Under the pieces are notes generated by a model. It was not told where the DNA came from and ran no database searches. It was given only the letters and a program-made list of their open reading frames with translations. Below are positions 60,848-64,000 of a stretch of 64,000 nt of DNA, one piece after another; position 1 is the stretch's first letter, and every line of letters begins with the position of its first letter. The DNA is taken from the NCBI RefSeq assembly GCF_910592395.1, contig NC_088310.1, positions 27,299,491-27,363,490 of the forward strand, in the 5' to 3' direction. This DNA comes from Lineus longissimus. Its lineage: Eukaryota; Nemertea; Pilidiophora; Heteronemertea; Lineidae. The position numbers were made by a program, and so were the translations under genes.

Positions 60848-63800
60848 TAAACAAAGGTTTAGACTAAAAGCCAGCAGAAGGAACAGAAGTAGATAGCAAA
60901 TTTACATTAAAGAAGGGCATTGCCACAAAGATCAGCACTCTTTGAAGATGAAGCGAGTTCCATTTCTCTGGCTCCGATAACGACAGCCGGTTCAGAATGA
61001 AGCCAATGTTAGATTGATGGTTTTTAGAGTGTCGTCATGGAAGACGAATGAGTGGTTGAAAGGATACGTCGGAAAGAAGATTCTTTTGTTCGGCTAAAGT
61101 TTCAATGGTAAATAGCTTTGGTGTAACTGTCTAGCAGTTTAACACTCTAACTACTGAAACTTGGAAGGTAGAAAATGACTTGAGGAGTTAAACTGGTTAT
61201 ATGAATGAAATAAGGATTTGCAGATTGTGACCATTGACGTGTGATCGAGCCAGGACTGTCTAAAGTACGAGTGTCTAGAGTATGGTCGGGTCAAGGTGGT
61301 TGGAAGAGAAAGCTGTACGGTGTGTCCTATAAGTGAGAGACCAACAATGGTAAAAGCCATCCCAGGTCGGAGGGGGGATAAACGTTAATCTCACCATTTG
61401 CCTGATTGCAAGTTGATGGGTGCCGCCAATATTGATCAAGACATTTAGTACAAACTGGCACCTAAGCTATTTAATCGCCTGAGTTATCAGCGATTTGATT
61501 GGCAACGTGATAAGCTTCACTCGATCAATATCATCATGGTAGCAATGAATCGCATCAGTTGGACTCGCAAGGTTGCAGACTGATTTTGTAGATAAAGTGC
61601 TGAAATGTTGACATGGGTCTGCCACGCAGAGTCAATGTTAGTTGGAATCTCTGTTTGAAAGGAATGTAACAAACTTTCTAAAGAATAATCTACGTTTGCT
61701 TTACAGTGCCAAACTAGGAGACTGAGGTTGACCTTCATGGCTGGTGTAAAAGCATCATTTCTCGAAACTACTTACAGACCAGAGGGTCATTACTTTTTTC
61801 CATGAAATATTTTAAAAGGAATTTATTTCGTAAAGGTCACCTGAAGCATCTTTTACACAAGACCGAACAACATTATCTCAGGCAAAACATACAAACACCT
61901 TCCATCTCTGCTACATCCAGAGTTATAAATCCATACCTTGTAAAATATTGATATCGACCAGAGGGTCATTATCTTGGCCATGAAATATTCAATAAGTAAT
62001 ATCCTTGGTGGATGTCGCCTGCAGTCTCCATCGAAAAAGACCAAGTCGCTACAAAATCTCATTAAAAGATATCTCTGTTTCTCTGCCTCAAGATATGAAT
62101 GTTACGGTTCACTTTAATTACGCGTATACACAATATTGCGTAGTGTGCATTGTGGAATTTATGGTCTTATTGGGTCAAGCATAGTTGGTAAAATGAATCT
62201 CCACATTACTTCGTCTGTGATAACGATTCGATCCGGGAACAGGATGGGGAAGAAATAGTGCCGAGTACCTGTAACTGCTGGATTCGATTCGATATAATGG
62301 CACATGGTGCAGTTCATACATTTATGTACCACATGTTTAATAGGAAAGTTCTTCCAGCCAAACAGATCCAACACATGCCTGACAGATTATCCATGGCACA
62401 TTTTCTTGCCTTCAGGTTTTTCGATGCCACATATTCAACACGATCGATCAATGCACTAGGCTTCTTATCTTCAAGTTGATGATATTCCTTGATCCTCTCT
62501 CATGTCTTCTCTATTGAGCCAGGTCCACAATGTGCCCACACATCATAATACGGTTCAGTCTCTCAACCTTCAAAATAAGTACGGCTCGAGGATTCAACAC
62601 AGGTAACCCTCGTGTTTTCTTTCAAGCTCTCACCCACATTGCCCCAATATGGCTATTGGTTCATCCTATAAGGCTCAGTCTATCGACTTTGCGTTTGGGA
62701 TGCAGCACAAAGAGTTATTTTACTTTGTCTTGCCGTGTTTTCTTTATAAATCGATGCCATTTCGCAATCCCGTCTTGCCATCATGCCCTCCAAAGTGATC
62801 AAAGATTTTTCCAATGTTACACGATCTTATTCCACATCTACTTATTGTTTCAATTTTAGTTTCCATAGGAACGATTTTGTATTTTATGATGTGTCAAATT
62901 GCTGGGGTTTTATTTGATCGAATGCCAAAGTATCCTGAAAGGTTTGTGTACAGCATGTCTTCTTCATATTTCTTTACCCCGGAATACTTAAGTTCCCATT
63001 TCTGGTTGTAGGACATCTTCTACCAACTAGTTAAAAACAGCGCTGAGAGGCAGGCATAGACACAAACAAAGCTGTCACCTTGCGGATGTATCCCCCTTAA
63101 CCCATTTTTCAACAGATCAATACATTTATCAATCTGTACGTTTTAATACACTCACTTCAAATAAAAACTAGTTTAATCGATATCATGTTACATGTACAAA
63201 CTTCAAAGCAGTGAAATTGTTCAATGCTCAATAGTTTTTTTCAAAACGAGTATCCAAAAAAATACAAACCATTGGTTTGAGGCTCACACCTGTAACACTT
63301 GAATTGTCAGTGTTTAGAATACTAAAAACTTCATCAATAACAACTTTTAAGCAATTAAGTGATTTTAAATGGACATTTGAAGGAACCCAACCAAAATATT
63401 CTCGGTAACTGATTATTGATATATTAGAAGAAATCACAACCGTTCCAGAATTGCATCTTCGATGAAGTAGATTTGCCTTTTCCACTCCTTAGACACCAAA
63501 CCGCAAGAAAAACTATAATTTTAAAGAAGAAGAAACATCATGACTAAAGTAACCCATAATCACAACATCAAGAATAAAGTAATTGATAATTACATATCTA
63601 TTGAGGACGAGGTGGCAGTAACAACGAACTGTCGGTTCCGGAGTAAACAACCGACTCACTGCCCAACGCTTTCTAGACTGCTGCATTTTTCACAATATAT
63701 CCGACAGAATCAGAGATATCCGAAATACGACGGTTATATATCCATTGGAACTTGAATGAAGTGAATCCATTAGCGCCGAAAATAAAGCATTTTTATAATG

Positions 63801-64000
63801 CACGACTTGTGTTTCGCTCGTTACACTAGACCGAGCTGCGCCAATAACGTGATTACATCCTTAGCGAGACGCTGCGTGCTGCAGAACAAGCTAGTGCTAA
63901 TCCAAGAGATCAATGTGAGTGTCGAGATGGAGAACAGAACCATTTATAGGAGTTGGTGTGCTGTGCCACCTGCAACAGGATAACACTTGGCTGCATGGGA
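60848..64000. other. Right end of window, no recognised feature
   Basis: AT-rich DNA with scattered open frames of 60-110 codons on both strands, none with a recognisable motif. A minus-strand segment at 63297-63480 has acceptor-like and donor-like edges, but the peptide is not identifiable and the codon use is AT-biased like the flanks. Confidence 0.35.

Noticed and set aside
63297-63480. Minus-strand segment with a GKGKST-like string in one frame, considered as the myosin P-loop
   Set aside because: It does not match GESGAGKT, the frame stops soon after, and the other frame is unrelated to myosin.

Overview
This is nuclear DNA from a metazoan, most likely a marine invertebrate. It has an intron-rich gene with GT-AG splice sites, exons of 71-381 bp, long AT-rich introns, and many tandem arrays and short non-autonomous transposons. 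I cannot assign a species or phylum from the sequence. Most long open frames are chance frames in AT-rich or tandemly repeated DNA and are not annotated.

The one gene I recognise with confidence lies on the minus strand and covers about 37 kb (41363 down to 4025). It is an unconventional myosin of the MyTH4-FERM type. I reconstructed 13 exons whose splice phases agree at all twelve junctions, giving 2111 coding bases. In protein order they encode the motor converter, three IQ motifs, a short charged helix, an acidic linker, one MyTH4 domain, FERM lobe F1 and most of lobe F2. The catalytic motor (P-loop, switches) and FERM lobe F3 were not found. The motor should lie to the right of 41363, possibly beyond the window, and F3 to the left of 4025.

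Layout: 1-2037 is a 101-bp satellite with a four-unit higher-order period. 2038-4024 is unassigned. A 15.1-kb intron (4123-19266) splits FERM F2 and holds an inverted-repeat element (8716-8881), a three-unit repeat of about 300 bp ending in (GAC)n and a terminal hairpin (10746-11760), a 13-bp array, a 2.7-kb 72-bp minisatellite containing a recent 1,024-bp duplication, and two MITE-like elements. The compact MyTH4-FERM exons lie at 19.3-25.0 kb; a 540-bp foldback element nearly fills one intron. The linker and neck exons are at 25.9-27.2 kb and 36.2 kb. Introns between them hold an inverted second MITE copy, a 150-bp triplication and a three-copy array of a 5S-rRNA-like repeat. To the right of the converter exon (41.4-64 kb) I recognise only repeats: an 897-bp inverted-repeat element, a solo 5S-like repeat, a tRNA-like sequence, and a 2.75-kb insertion with a probable 4-bp target duplication.

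Biologically this is one cytoskeletal motor gene of the filopodium/stereocilium/adhesion-linked MyTH4-FERM group, with introns heavily colonised by repeats. No operon, CRISPR array, prokaryotic gene or intact autonomous transposase was seen.
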